A stretch of 64,000 nt of DNA from Ottowia thiooxydans DSM 14619 (GCF_000422885.1 NZ_AUGX01000012.1:62001-126000), one strand, 5' to 3'; counted from the first letter of the stretch, positions 36,847-46,281 are shown. Program-made: numbers and translations. The notes: generated by a model not told the origin, from the letters alone.

Positions 36847-37718
36847 GCACCGCGCCAACTTTCATCTTCCGAGCGAAGCCACTGGACCCTCTACCTGAGC
36901 AAGGACAGCCAAACCCATCAACTCCTGCCCCCGCTGCGGCGCCTCCATCCGTGAAATCCAAGGCGAGCCAGGAGAACCGACGCGTCATCATTGCCCGTAT
37001 CATTTTCGCAGTGGTGTTCGTGCTTTTGTGGGAAGCTGCGGCACGCTGGTTCATGGATCCATTCTGGATCGGTCAGCCCAGCAAAGTAGCTCAACGGCTG
37101 TGGGGCCTGATCGTTTCCAACGATCTTCTCTGGCATATGACACCCACGGTCACCCAGGCAGCCGCCGGGCTTGTGCTCAGCTTGGTGGTGGGCGTTCCCG
37201 TGGGCTTGCTGTTTGCCTACAGCAAGTTCGTTGAGCGCGTGCTGGAGCCTTTTTTCCTGGGTCTCTACAGCATTCCGCGTATCGCGCTCGCACCGCTCTT
37301 CATCCTGTGGTTCGGCATAGGCCCGATGTCGAAGATTGTCATGGCATTCTCGCTCGTGGTGTTCGTGGTCATCCTCAACACCTACGAAGGCATGCGCGGT
37401 GTAGATAAAGACCTCGTCGACATGCTCAAGGCCATGCGTGCCTCACGTGCCTACATCTTTCGCAAGGTCACGCTGCCATCCATCGTGCCGTGGATTTTTG
37501 CTTCTATCCGCGTAGGCGTGGGTCTGGCATTGATTGGCTCGGTAGTGGGAGAACTGCTGGGCTCCAACCGAGGGCTGGGTTGGTATGTGGAGCATGCCGC
37601 TGGGCGAATAGACGTCATTGGCGTCTTCACCGGATTGGTCATCTTGATGGTGGTCGGCATTGTGTTGAACGAGCTGGTCAAGCTGGCTGAAGTCCGCCTG
37701 ATACGCAACCGCTACTGA
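36843..37718 (+). CDS. ABC transporter permease, SsuC/TauC type
   Basis: A binding-protein-dependent permease of 291 residues with about six transmembrane helices and the EAA-type coupling loop (MLKAMRASRAYIFRKVTLPSI). It has a proline-rich cytosolic N-terminal extension of about 45 residues. Similar permeases import sulfonates, taurine, nitrate or aromatic acids. It overlaps the sulfurtransferase gene and precedes the ATPase gene by 19 bp. Confidence 0.9.
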   Translation: MSTAPTFIFRAKPLDPLPEQGQPNPSTPAPAAAPPSVKSKASQENRRVIIARIIFAVVFVLLWEAAARWFMDPFWIGQPSKVAQRLWGLIVSNDLLWHMTPTVTQAAAGLVLSLVVGVPVGLLFAYSKFVERVLEPFFLGLYSIPRIALAPLFILWFGIGPMSKIVMAFSLVVFVVILNTYEGMRGVDKDLVDMLKAMRASRAYIFRKVTLPSIVPWIFASIRVGVGLALIGSVVGELLGSNRGLGWYVEHAAGRIDVIGVFTGLVILMVVGIVLNELVKLAEVRLIRNRY

Positions 37719-37737
37719 TTCCTTTGGATTTGACGCC

Positions 37738-38559
37738 ATGAACGCCATTGTTTCCGACCCCGAACTTTTGCGGCAAGCCGCCGCGAACTCCCTCGCACCT
37801 GCGGTGGAGATCAAGAACGTCGCCATGGATTACGGCGGCACAGTGCTGGCCCTCACGGACGTCAGCCTCAGCTTGAAGGAAGGTGAATTCCTGTCCATCG
37901 TTGGGCCCAGCGGATGCGGCAAGTCCACTTTGTTGAAGCTAATCTCTGGACTCGCCGAACCTGCCGCTGGCGAGGTTCTAGTGCGTGGCCAGCCCGTCAG
38001 GGGGACACCGCCAGGTATCGGCTTCATGTTTCAGCGCGACGTGCTGCTGCCATGGGCCACCGTGCGCGAGAACATCGCTGTCGGACTGGAATGCGCTGGT
38101 TACCCGGCCAAGGACCGGGAGCAGCGCATCGACGAACTGCTGGCCCTCATTGGCCTGGAACAATTTGGCGCTTACTATCCACGCGCCCTATCGGGAGGCA
38201 TGCGCCAGCGCGTAGCTTTGTGCCGCCTCCTGGCGTACTCACCAGACATCTACCTGATGGATGAACCCTTTGGCGCATTGGACGCGCAGACGAAGCTTCT
38301 CATGGGGCAGGAACTGCTGAGCCTTTGGAGCCGCTTCCGCAAGGGCATCATCTTTGTGACGCACGACATCGAAGAGGCAGTCGGCATGTCTGACCGAGTA
38401 GTGGTCATGACCGGGCGCCCCGGCCGCATCAAATCTGAATACAAAATCGACCTGCCGCGCCCACGTGATTCACGCAACGTGCGCAAGCTGCCTGCGTTCC
38501 ATCAGTATGTCGATGCTATCTGGAACGACATCATGACCGAAACCGTGCGAGCCAGCTAA
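37738..38559 (+). CDS. ABC transporter ATP-binding protein, SsuB/TauB type
   Basis: The ATPase partner of the upstream permease (273 aa). It contains Walker A GPSGCGKST, Q-loop FMFQRDVLLPW, signature LSGGMRQRVALCRLL, Walker B IYLMDEPFGALD and the switch His in VTHDIEEAV. The FQRDVLLPW loop is typical of the nitrate/sulfonate/taurine subfamily. Confidence 0.93.
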   Translation: MNAIVSDPELLRQAAANSLAPAVEIKNVAMDYGGTVLALTDVSLSLKEGEFLSIVGPSGCGKSTLLKLISGLAEPAAGEVLVRGQPVRGTPPGIGFMFQRDVLLPWATVRENIAVGLECAGYPAKDREQRIDELLALIGLEQFGAYYPRALSGGMRQRVALCRLLAYSPDIYLMDEPFGALDAQTKLLMGQELLSLWSRFRKGIIFVTHDIEEAVGMSDRVVVMTGRPGRIKSEYKIDLPRPRDSRNVRKLPAFHQYVDAIWNDIMTETVRAS

Positions 38560-38969
38560 GCCGCTGTCGTACCTGGAGCGCAGACCCCGATCAGGGGAAC
38601 CAGCGCGACCAGTTGGCGACCAGGACACTGAACCAAAATTAGCGCGAGCGCTGAACCATACGCGCGATGCGCCACCGAACGCGGGCTATGAAGTTGGCCC
38701 TCTTCTCGATGCGTTCCCGTTGATGTGCAGCGGGTAGTAGGCCGCTTTCAGGCACACAACTTCATCAGATCAGCCCAGGCCATTGAGCGCGCACCCAGCT
38801 GGCTCAAACAAGCTTATCTTCAATCGCCTGAGACAGCGAGCACGACTTTTCGGTGCGGGCGACCTGGTCGGACGCCGGGCGCCACCCAGTTCCAGATCGG
38901 TTCACAGAAGTCTCTTCAAGCGCGGCAGTGCCGAGCATGAGTTCGGCATGACGACCCATCCACCAACGC
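38560..38969. other. intergenic region, possible insertion-sequence relic
   Basis: No convincing gene. At about 38609-38659 the sequence CCAGTTGGCGACCAGGACACTGAACC is followed 17 bases later by a second GCTGAACC, resembling the repeated terminal boxes of IS21-like elements. The rest shows only short frames without recognisable domains. The region separates the ABC ATPase gene from the oppositely oriented binding-protein gene. Confidence 0.3.
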
Positions 38970-38998
38970 AAAAAAATGCCAAGCTTGCGCTTGGCATT
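38970..38998 (-). terminator. intrinsic terminator of the binding-protein gene
   Basis: On the minus strand AATGCCAAGC and GCTTGGCATT form a perfect 10-bp stem with a 4-base loop, followed by seven T residues, 25 bp after the stop codon at 39023. Confidence 0.9.
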
Positions 38999-39022
38999 TC
39001 CGGAGCAAACGGACTGCCCCGA

Positions 39023-40024
39023 TCAACGTCCCAAGAGCTTGTCCGTCAAGTCCACATCGGCCTGTTTGATAGGCTTGAGATCAGGCTCCACCGAACGCAA
39101 GATGTCGATCATTTTCAAGAACCCGGGCGAAGATATCTTGCCATCGGTCGACAAAATCTTCGGCGCCACCGTGGCGAAGCGCTTCACAAACTCATCACTG
39201 CGCTCAGGAAAAAGTTTCTTCACCCCGCGCTGCGTCACCGCTGGGTCTGTCTGAATCAACTGCTCTGCCTTGTAGATCGCGCGTGCGACGCCTTTGGCAA
39301 CCTCGGGGTTCTTATCAATCCAGTCCTTTTTGCCAACGACCGCCTGGCCAGAATGCGGGATGGTGCGCCAGTCATACAGGATTCGATACTTGCCTGGGGA
39401 TTCCAGCTCATCATTGATGAAGTCAGGCGTGGTTGACATGAGCGCGTCGACCTGCCCCGAATCCAAGCCCGCCCGGCCCGCTGTGGCACCGCCCGTACCG
39501 AGGATGGTGAAGTCCTTGTCTGGATCAAGGCCCAACTCTTTAATGGACCATCGCAGTACGTTGTCGGAATAACTGCCTGGTGCTGAGACCACAATTTTCT
39601 TGCCCTTTAGATCCCGGAGACTCTTGTACTCCTTGTTTGCTGGAATCACCAGGATGTGCGTAATGAAACGGTCGATACCTATCAGGTAGCGCGCTTCCAC
39701 GCCTCTATTGTTCAAGCGAAGCACGTGGTCAGTGGCGAAGGCCGCGAGATCGATCGAGCCACCCACCAACGCCTGCACTGCAACGCCACCCCCGCGAAAC
39801 GAGATCGGGTCTATCTCGATCTTCTCTGCTTTGAACAAACCCTCATTCACCGCCACCCAAATGGGAAGCTGTGACTCATTGGTCCCGATCAAGCCGAACT
39901 TGATCTTGGTCTGTGCAAACGAGGTCGTGGCGGCCACAACCAACCCAAGTATGAGCGCCATACGAGAAACAGCTTTTGCTGTGCGCGCCCAAAGCCCAAC
40001 AGCGGAAAACTTGCTGTGTGTCAT
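39023..40024 (-). CDS. ABC transporter substrate-binding protein, SsuA/NMT1 type
   Basis: A periplasmic binding protein with a Sec signal peptide (MALILGLVVAATTSFAQ) and an NMT1/SsuA-like fold: KIKFGLIGTNESQLPIWVAVNEGLF, then SIDLAAFATDHVLRL and KKIVVSAPGSYSDNVLRW. The ATG at 40024 has a GGAG nearby; the frame extends to 40087. It is the likely receptor for the permease/ATPase pair 0.5 kb away on the other strand, and is divergent from the TauD/Rieske genes. The ligand is unknown. Confidence 0.88.
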   Translation of the reverse strand: MTHSKFSAVGLWARTAKAVSRMALILGLVVAATTSFAQTKIKFGLIGTNESQLPIWVAVNEGLFKAEKIEIDPISFRGGGVAVQALVGGSIDLAAFATDHVLRLNNRGVEARYLIGIDRFITHILVIPANKEYKSLRDLKGKKIVVSAPGSYSDNVLRWSIKELGLDPDKDFTILGTGGATAGRAGLDSGQVDALMSTTPDFINDELESPGKYRILYDWRTIPHSGQAVVGKKDWIDKNPEVAKGVARAIYKAEQLIQTDPAVTQRGVKKLFPERSDEFVKRFATVAPKILSTDGKISSPGFLKMIDILRSVEPDLKPIKQADVDLTDKLLGR

Positions 40025-40224
40025 CAAAACTCCATCGTGAAATAAAGAGAGAACGACAAAGAATAGAGGCGACGTCTCCCTCCCCAAAGCACGGATTTCA
40101 TCTATTCATAAACGAACTGCGTCCTTCGCAAATACGTCAATGAGACCAAAAATGAATCTGTTTTCGCAGTGCTCAGGCACTAGCCGATTTCGCTCTCTTC
40201 CAACTATCTGTTCCGGAGCTCACC

Positions 40225-41100
40225 GTGTCCGTTGCTGAAGCCGAACTTCTAGAAAGCCCTCCCGCGTTAAGCGATTCCGCGTTGGGCTTCACAATCACAC
40301 CTTGGCAGCCCGCTGTGGGGTCTGTCGTCAAAGGATTGCGCTACAGCGGCGGCAAGCTACCGGAGGCCTCTCGAGCCGCTTTGAAACAAGCGCTGCTCAC
40401 GCATGGGCTGCTTTCGTTCGAACCAGGCACGGTAACCGGGCAGAACTTTACGGAGTTTCTGGAGGCCTTTGGAGAGGTCGTACTCTATAGCGGCCCACAA
40501 ACTCCCGCAGTGTCCGCAGAGACCCAAGCCAACATCGTCGACTCCACCGATAAAAGAGTGGCTCGAAACTACATCTGGCATATAGACCAGGCTTTCCGGC
40601 CCAACCCGCCCAACTACACCGCGCTGTTTGGCAAGGCCGTTCCGGAGTTCGGTGGTGACACGCTTTTCAGCAACGCGGTCCTCGCCTACGAACGGCTAGA
40701 CCCCTTGTTTGCAGCGTACCTGGAAACACTGACAGCAGCGCACTACTGGGATGCCACCGGACACATGTCCGACCGTTTTCTGGACAAGCAAGAGTACGCC
40801 CGCCAGCGCGCTCTGAACGCACCTATCGAAACATCGATCGTGCGTGTGCATCCCGAAACCGGCCAGAAGCAGCTCTTCGTCAACGAGTCCTACACCACCT
40901 ACATCAAAGGCGTCAGCCGCACGGTAAGCCAGAGCCTGCTCACGATCTTGTTCGAAGCGATCAAGTCACCCGAGGTTCAAGGACGATTCAGTTGGACGCC
41001 CGGCACCCTGGTGCTCTGGGACAACCGTACCGTACAGCACCGCGGTATTGGCGATTTCGCCAAACAAGCTCGCGTGTTCTACCGCGCCTGCGTCAACTGA
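40225..41100 (+). CDS. TauD/TfdA family Fe(II)/2-oxoglutarate dioxygenase
   Basis: These enzymes hydroxylate a substrate (taurine, other sulfonates, aryloxyacetates) using 2-oxoglutarate and O2. The iron triad is His119 and Asp121 in WHIDQ and His272 in VQHRGIG, with an arginine a few residues on for 2-oxoglutarate. The GDTLFSNAVLAYERL block fits the family. A GTG start with GGAG upstream was chosen. It lies 29 bp before a Rieske oxygenase gene, so both probably act on one catabolic route. Confidence 0.9.
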   Translation: MSVAEAELLESPPALSDSALGFTITPWQPAVGSVVKGLRYSGGKLPEASRAALKQALLTHGLLSFEPGTVTGQNFTEFLEAFGEVVLYSGPQTPAVSAETQANIVDSTDKRVARNYIWHIDQAFRPNPPNYTALFGKAVPEFGGDTLFSNAVLAYERLDPLFAAYLETLTAAHYWDATGHMSDRFLDKQEYARQRALNAPIETSIVRVHPETGQKQLFVNESYTTYIKGVSRTVSQSLLTILFEAIKSPEVQGRFSWTPGTLVLWDNRTVQHRGIGDFAKQARVFYRACVN

Positions 41101-41129
41101 CGCCTGCGTCGCCATAGGAGCCAGACCAG

Positions 41130-42485
41130 ATGCTTACCCACGAAGACAATGAAAAGCTATGCCGGGTAGGGCCCAACACGCCCATGGGCAAGACACTGCG
41201 CCGCTACTGGCACCCAGTTGCGCGATCAGCCCGCTTGGAGCGAGATGGAGCGCCATTGCGCATACGCCTGCTTGGACAGAATTTTGTCGTCTTCCGCGCC
41301 ACCGATGGGCGCGTGGGCTTCTTCGATGAGGCTTGCCCACACAGATGCGCCTCGCTGGCGTTGGCACGCAACGAAGGCAACGGCCTGCGTTGCCTCTACC
41401 ATGGGTGGAAGTTTGATGTCAGCGGCAAGACGGTAGATGTTCCCACAGAGCAACCCGAACGCCGAGAAGCCTTCGCAAAGAAGGTGCCACTCAAGCACTA
41501 CACCGTGCGTGAAGCGGGGGGGATCGTGTGGGTGCACATCGACAAAGAGAATGCAGCACCGCCCTTCCCGGCGTTCGAGTTCGTCAACCTGGAAGATGAC
41601 CAGATCGACGTGCGCCTGGGCATCATCAAAAGCAACTGGCTGCAACTGCTTGAATCGGTACTCGACTCAGCACACCTAAGTTTTCTCCATAGCGGAGTGC
41701 TGTTCAGCCGGCCCGTGAGCGAAACTCCCATGTCTGAAGGCATGCGAGCCAACTTCACCGCGACCACTTCCGTCTCTTCACCCACATTCGAAATTCTCGA
41801 AAAGCCCTACGGTTTTCGCGAAGGTGCCATCCGTGATTTTGGAGATGGCCGCCGCTTCGCCAAGATTCGCGAGTTCGTGGCACCCTATTGCTCGTTTCTT
41901 CCTGGCTTCCCAGGCAAGCCCACTCGGCGCAAGCTGGTTATGTCTGTTCCCATAGACGATGAGACCTGCACGCAGTGGGTGCTCAATTACCGAACAGACG
42001 CTGCATTCGAGCCTGGTGAGATAGAAGACTTCTGGCGCCATGCCAACCCTGACCCCGACAATTTCCTCAACCCCACCAGCGGCCCAGACGATATGTGGGG
42101 GCAAGATCGCGTGGCCATGAAGGCAGGTCACTTCAGCGGGTTTCCAGATCGCCACTTCTTCGAAGAAGACATGATCGTTCAGGAGTCCATGGGGGCTATT
42201 GTCGACCGCACACGTGAATACCTGAGCCAGAGCGACAAGACCATCATCCACGTCAGGCGACAGCTACTGAGGGCAGCAGATGCGGTTCAACGTGGTGAGG
42301 CCCCATGGGGTTTGCAGGACGCGGCGAACATCGACTATGCCCGCATCCGGTCTTGCGCTTTGTTTTTAGAACCTGGTCAGGACTGGACCAAGGTGAATGC
42401 CTTCTTGCTCGCTGCTGAGCCTGACTCGCCCACAGACTCAGACCCAGACGCAAAACCTGCCGTTGAAGAAGCCATGACGAACTGA
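41130..42485 (+). CDS. Rieske non-heme iron oxygenase, alpha subunit
   Basis: The 451-residue oxygenase has a Rieske [2Fe-2S] domain (Cys69-Pro-His71 and Cys88-x2-His91, CLYHGW) and a mononuclear iron site (DSAHLSFLH preceded by the bridging-type Glu of LLESVLD). The layout fits phthalate dioxygenase/vanillate demethylase-like members that work without a beta subunit. Such enzymes need a reductase partner, which is not in this window. Substrate is probably an aromatic or heterocyclic acid (inferred). Confidence 0.92.
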   Translation: MLTHEDNEKLCRVGPNTPMGKTLRRYWHPVARSARLERDGAPLRIRLLGQNFVVFRATDGRVGFFDEACPHRCASLALARNEGNGLRCLYHGWKFDVSGKTVDVPTEQPERREAFAKKVPLKHYTVREAGGIVWVHIDKENAAPPFPAFEFVNLEDDQIDVRLGIIKSNWLQLLESVLDSAHLSFLHSGVLFSRPVSETPMSEGMRANFTATTSVSSPTFEILEKPYGFREGAIRDFGDGRRFAKIREFVAPYCSFLPGFPGKPTRRKLVMSVPIDDETCTQWVLNYRTDAAFEPGEIEDFWRHANPDPDNFLNPTSGPDDMWGQDRVAMKAGHFSGFPDRHFFEEDMIVQESMGAIVDRTREYLSQSDKTIIHVRRQLLRAADAVQRGEAPWGLQDAANIDYARIRSCALFLEPGQDWTKVNAFLLAAEPDSPTDSDPDAKPAVEEAMTN

Positions 42486-42516
42486 TCCACTCCAAAGCAC
42501 GAAGGACACCCACCAA

Positions 42517-43215
42517 ATGACATTGAAAATCGAAACCGAACAAGGCAGCTTTAGCGGCTACCTCGCGTTGCCCGAAGGCCACGCCAAAGGCCTGATCGTG
42601 GTCACGCAGGAAATCTACGGCGTGAACAAGGAAGTGCGCCGTGTGGCAGATTGGCTTGCGAAGGCAGGCTACGCCGCCGTAGCCCCAGACCTGCTCTGGC
42701 GTGTTTCGCCCAACCTGGACTTTGAGTACGCAGACCGCGACAACGCTCGCAAAGCCATCGGCCAATTGCAGTCCGAGTTGATCGGCTCAGATATCGCTCA
42801 AACAGCCAACTCCCTGCGCGCCCACATTCCTCAAGGCGACAGCTTGCCACTGGCCATCGTCGCGCTGGGCTGGGGTGGGTTGTATGCGTACCAGGCGGCC
42901 AACCAAGCGAAGGCTTCCGCCATCGTCTCCTACTACCCAGGCAACCTCCCTAGCGGAATAGACACGGCAAGCACTGTCGGCATACCGCAGCAAATCCACC
43001 TCGCCTACCATGACGATCGCACCAAACCAGAGTTCCGCCGTGCGCTACGCGAAGCTCTGGCAGGCCTCGACAACGCAGAGGTCATCGTGTACCCAGATGC
43101 GGATCACGGATTTGCGAACCGCGATCGAAGTGAATTCCACACCGAATCGGCCGAGCTGGCAGATGCCCGCACTTTGGAATTCCTGAACCGCAGCCTGAAG
43201 CATTCGCTTGCTTGA
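42517..43215 (+). CDS. dienelactone hydrolase family protein lacking the nucleophile Cys
   Basis: An alpha/beta hydrolase of 232 residues with the DLH hallmarks TQEIYGVNKEVRRVADWLA and a C-terminal YPDADHGF histidine (His197). The nucleophile elbow, normally GYCxGG, reads ALGWGG, so the cysteine is replaced by Gly118. It may be inactive, use another residue or bind rather than hydrolyse. It follows the Rieske gene by 31 bp and probably belongs to the same operon. Confidence 0.85.
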   Translation: MTLKIETEQGSFSGYLALPEGHAKGLIVVTQEIYGVNKEVRRVADWLAKAGYAAVAPDLLWRVSPNLDFEYADRDNARKAIGQLQSELIGSDIAQTANSLRAHIPQGDSLPLAIVALGWGGLYAYQAANQAKASAIVSYYPGNLPSGIDTASTVGIPQQIHLAYHDDRTKPEFRRALREALAGLDNAEVIVYPDADHGFANRDRSEFHTESAELADARTLEFLNRSLKHSLA

Positions 43216-43320
43216 CATCAGATTCACGAACTGACGCTCACGCCCTTTCGCAAGTGGTCAATCAACGAAGCCTTGTTTAAACTCAGAATACGCCAGCGAT
43301 TGGCGCATTGAGGAGGTTTT

Positions 43321-43767
43321 ATGAAAGCCTTTGCAGACCCTGACGTTGAAGCTCGTTTTAACGCCTATCCACCGCATGTGCGCCAGAAAATGCGGTCTCT
43401 TCGAAACCTGATTTTCAAAGTGGCGGCAGCGACGGATGGCGTTGGCGAAATCCAGGAAACCCTCAAATGGGGGGAGCCTGCTTATGTGACGGCTGCAACC
43501 AGGAGTGGCAGCACCATCCGCATGGATTGGAAGAACAAGCAACCTGAACAATTTGCGCTCTACTTCAATTGCAATACAAACCTCGTTGACACATTTCGCA
43601 CTCTGTTTCCCGACGATTTCAAGTTTGAAGGTAACCGGGCGTTGGTGTTCAACATCTCCGACAATTTGCCCACGGATGAGTTGGCATTTTGTATTGGTGC
43701 ATCTCTTACCTATCACGCACAAAAGAGGTTGAGGAAGCAAAAGGTGAGCTCAAAAACTCCCGACTGA
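43321..43767 (+). CDS. DUF1801 domain-containing protein
   Basis: A 148-residue protein with the family start (VRQKMRSLRNLIFKVA) and the LKWGEPAYVT and FALYFNCN blocks of the DUF1801/YdhG group. It is soluble, with no signal peptide. The function of the family is unknown. A very strong GAGGAGG ribosome-binding site precedes the ATG. It is not obviously coupled to its neighbours. Confidence 0.85.
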   Translation: MKAFADPDVEARFNAYPPHVRQKMRSLRNLIFKVAAATDGVGEIQETLKWGEPAYVTAATRSGSTIRMDWKNKQPEQFALYFNCNTNLVDTFRTLFPDDFKFEGNRALVFNISDNLPTDELAFCIGASLTYHAQKRLRKQKVSSKTPD

Positions 43768-43867
43768 GACGCGGCTTCTCCGCTTGCGCAACACCTGTCA
43801 CAAGCCCGGGAATCATGGTCAGCACGCTGAGCGCAAGTTCCGCAGGAAAATCAGCGCTCAGTATCTT

Positions 43868-44323
43868 TCAACACTTTAGCTTTCGCTGGCGCTGACGCTC
43901 CTTCAAAAGCTGCTGTTGCACCTGCTGAAGTTCAACCCCTTTCGCAGTCTTCTCCTGCTTTTCAAGGCCTTCAATGCGGGGATCTCTCACGTAGCATTCC
44001 GCCATTTCCTCAGGAGTGAGATGGTTGCGGGCGCGTCTGCGCCATGTCGCGCGTTCTTCCGGGGTCTGCCGCAGGAGCGGTCGCTCGACAGCAGCCATGT
44101 CTTTATTGAGCTCTTCCCTGCGAACCTCCTGGCTCTTCTGGCTCTTCCCGGAAAGCTTGTCCAACCCCCGAGTAGGTGTCACATCCACACGTTTGGCGCC
44201 CAAACAAGGTTCGTCCGAATAACTCGCCTTTCCGTTTACTTCGCATCGGTACACCTGCGCCGTTCCTGTATTGGCGAATAACGCCATCAACGTTGCGCCG
44301 GATATCCAGGCTCTTGCGTTCAT
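43868..44323 (-). CDS. DUF4124 domain-containing secreted protein
   Basis: The precursor has a signal peptide (ARAWISGATLMALFANTGTAQ) followed immediately by the DUF4124 core VYRCEVNGKASYSDEPC, and then a long basic, glutamine-rich and glutamate-rich coiled-coil-like C-terminal half. It is probably periplasmic; the role of DUF4124 proteins is unknown. The ATG at 44323 is preferred because GGAGGA lies seven bases upstream; the ATG at 44347 has no such site. An AT-rich tract at 44370-44390 may hold the promoter. Confidence 0.8.
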   Translation of the reverse strand: MNARAWISGATLMALFANTGTAQVYRCEVNGKASYSDEPCLGAKRVDVTPTRGLDKLSGKSQKSQEVRREELNKDMAAVERPLLRQTPEERATWRRRARNHLTPEEMAECYVRDPRIEGLEKQEKTAKGVELQQVQQQLLKERQRQRKLKC

Positions 44324-44492
44324 CCACTCCTCCGTTTTCATCCTCACCTCAATAGTACGTTGACTACTTTAAATTTTTTTTTAATTTTGGCTTACCCGCG
44401 GATGCTCACAAACAGATAATTCAGCCCCACAGCTTATCGTTCGATTTCACGGGGAGCCACCATCAAATTGATCTGCCCAAAAAGTACCCAAC

Positions 44493-45527
44493 TCAGTCTA
44501 GTAAATCGAGACACTGAAGGTCCTCCACTGCGTGCTGGATGCGCGTAAGCTGCGGCCACCACACGAAAGCCGACATGTTCCGTGCAAATCGCGCAATCGG
44601 CGTTCGCATGTGCAGTAGCACCGCGAGCCTGTAGTCGTTCTGAAGCGCCTCCCGCGAATAAGCAGTCACACCGGCATCGATGAGCGCTGCGTGATAGCGT
44701 TCCAGTAACGGAATCTCGAACCGTTGGCGTACATCGCGATCCCATTGCGTGGCCATCATGTAGGCTAGGTCCCAAACGCCCACGCCCAAATGCCAGCCAT
44801 CCCAATCGATGAGTTTCGGCGAATGCGCTATGCCGTTCCGAGGCAACATCCAGTTCCAGACGTGCGCATCGCCATGAATGAGGGTCCTTCCCTGCATACG
44901 GTCGGCTCGTTCAATGAGTACTGGAAATCCACGCAGGAAACGTGCATACGCGTCTCGATCGCGGTCGTCCAACGCATCTCCGGCCTGAGCGAACAAGCAA
45001 TGACATGCTTCTTCGAGCCAATCTGAAGAACGAAGCCGGTCCCACAACGTGGGACCCACGTCGTGCCAATCATTTCTATTCCAACCAGCAGCGTGGAACT
45101 TCGCCAAGGCTTCCACGATGCTCGCGTTCCGCGAAAACGTAGGCGGTAGCGGCTCATCACTGGGGCGCTCATGGGTGCTTGAGAGGTCTTCCATCAGGAG
45201 CCAGGTTCGCCCCGTGGTCTCGTCGACTCCACCAGCGTAAAACTCAGGAATCACATTGCAATTCAGGTGACTTGCGATGCTCTCGTAAAAAGGCAACTCG
45301 GGCTGTCCAAACCCGGCATGCGAGATCTTCATCACAGCACGGGTGGGCGCACCGATCGGCTCGCTCCATATCAACGTGACTCCGACCAAGTCGGATAGAT
45401 AACCCGATGCATCGATGTCCTCGGGCCTCGCCGATAGCAGCAGCGCCCCGTCCAGTTTCATTTGCCGTGAAATCTGCGCGCCTAAATGCGTCGGCGCGAG
45501 CAACCGCTCCAAAATCAAACTATCCAA
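44493..45527 (-). CDS. phosphotransferase, aminoglycoside/choline kinase-like
   Basis: A 344-residue APH-family protein with the catalytic (Brenner) loop LIHGDAHVWNWML and the metal-binding LIDWDGW. These enzymes transfer the gamma-phosphate of ATP to small hydroxyl substrates; membership does not imply antibiotic resistance, and the substrate is unknown. The gene starts at TTG, supported by GAGGAG seven bases upstream. It stands alone. Confidence 0.83.
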   Translation of the reverse strand: MDSLILERLLAPTHLGAQISRQMKLDGALLLSARPEDIDASGYLSDLVGVTLIWSEPIGAPTRAVMKISHAGFGQPELPFYESIASHLNCNVIPEFYAGGVDETTGRTWLLMEDLSSTHERPSDEPLPPTFSRNASIVEALAKFHAAGWNRNDWHDVGPTLWDRLRSSDWLEEACHCLFAQAGDALDDRDRDAYARFLRGFPVLIERADRMQGRTLIHGDAHVWNWMLPRNGIAHSPKLIDWDGWHLGVGVWDLAYMMATQWDRDVRQRFEIPLLERYHAALIDAGVTAYSREALQNDYRLAVLLHMRTPIARFARNMSAFVWWPQLTRIQHAVEDLQCLDLLD

Positions 45528-45648
45528 CGTGGCTCCTCAGATAGCGCGAACGCCTGCTTGATGTCTGAATTCTGACTCATCTCCGTCTGACCCGCGTTGG
45601 CCGGTACCCCACTGCTCGGAGATACAACTCAGGGAACCTGCAGATACC

Positions 45649-46221
45649 TCATTTGAACTGCGGCAAACGGGCGCCCTGCGCACACGCTTCCATCAGTTTG
45701 GCAAGCCGTCCGTCTCGGGTATCGTCCCTCTTCGCAGTAGTGACCCAGTGCAATACGCGCATGCGATACCCAGCCGGCGTGGTTTCGAAGAAGGTCCATC
45801 CCGCTTGGTTGCGCCGAAACGCCGCCAGCTCCCCTGGGCGCAGTTCCGCAATCGATTCCTGTTCGTGGGAATAGACGGCAGACTTCGCCGCTGTTCGCCT
45901 TGCATACGCAGCAGCCCCTGCGGCTGTGATCCGACCTTCGGCTTCAAGCCGAGCCATCTTGGCCATGTTCACAGCGCTCCAGATGGAGCCTGGTTTGCGG
46001 GGTGTAAAACGGATAGAGTAGCTCAGATCATCAATACGCCTTCGGACACCGTCTATCCAACCGAAACAAAGCGCCTCGTCGACGGACTCCGACCAAGTCA
46101 TGCAGGGTGTATTAGTCGCGACCTTGTGAAAACCCACGGTCAGCTCCAGCGCAGTAGCTCTGTTCGCGGTTAGCCATGAGCGAAAGTCCAGTGGAGTATG
46201 AAAGAAAATTGGATTTTTCAT
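45649..46221 (-). CDS. YdeI/OmpD-associated (OmdA) family protein
   Basis: A cytoplasmic protein of 190 residues whose central block, SIRFTPRKPGSIWSAVNMAK, and earlier ALCFGWIDGVRRRIDD are characteristic of the YdeI/OmdA family. The name comes from an association with the OmpD porin in Salmonella; biochemical function is unclear. The ATG at 46221, with AAGAG upstream, is preferred to the frame's first ATG at 46278. Confidence 0.82.
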   Translation of the reverse strand: MKNPIFFHTPLDFRSWLTANRATALELTVGFHKVATNTPCMTWSESVDEALCFGWIDGVRRRIDDLSYSIRFTPRKPGSIWSAVNMAKMARLEAEGRITAAGAAAYARRTAAKSAVYSHEQESIAELRPGELAAFRRNQAGWTFFETTPAGYRMRVLHWVTTAKRDDTRDGRLAKLMEACAQGARLPQFK

Positions 46222-46281
46222 GCTCTTGAGGTTATCCGACTGTCGGTTCGCCTTCACATCAAAGTCGAACTGATGCACTTC

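Noticed and set aside
44493-45527. Aminoglycoside resistance gene
   Set aside because: The APH fold covers many kinases; nothing in the sequence or context points to antibiotic modification.
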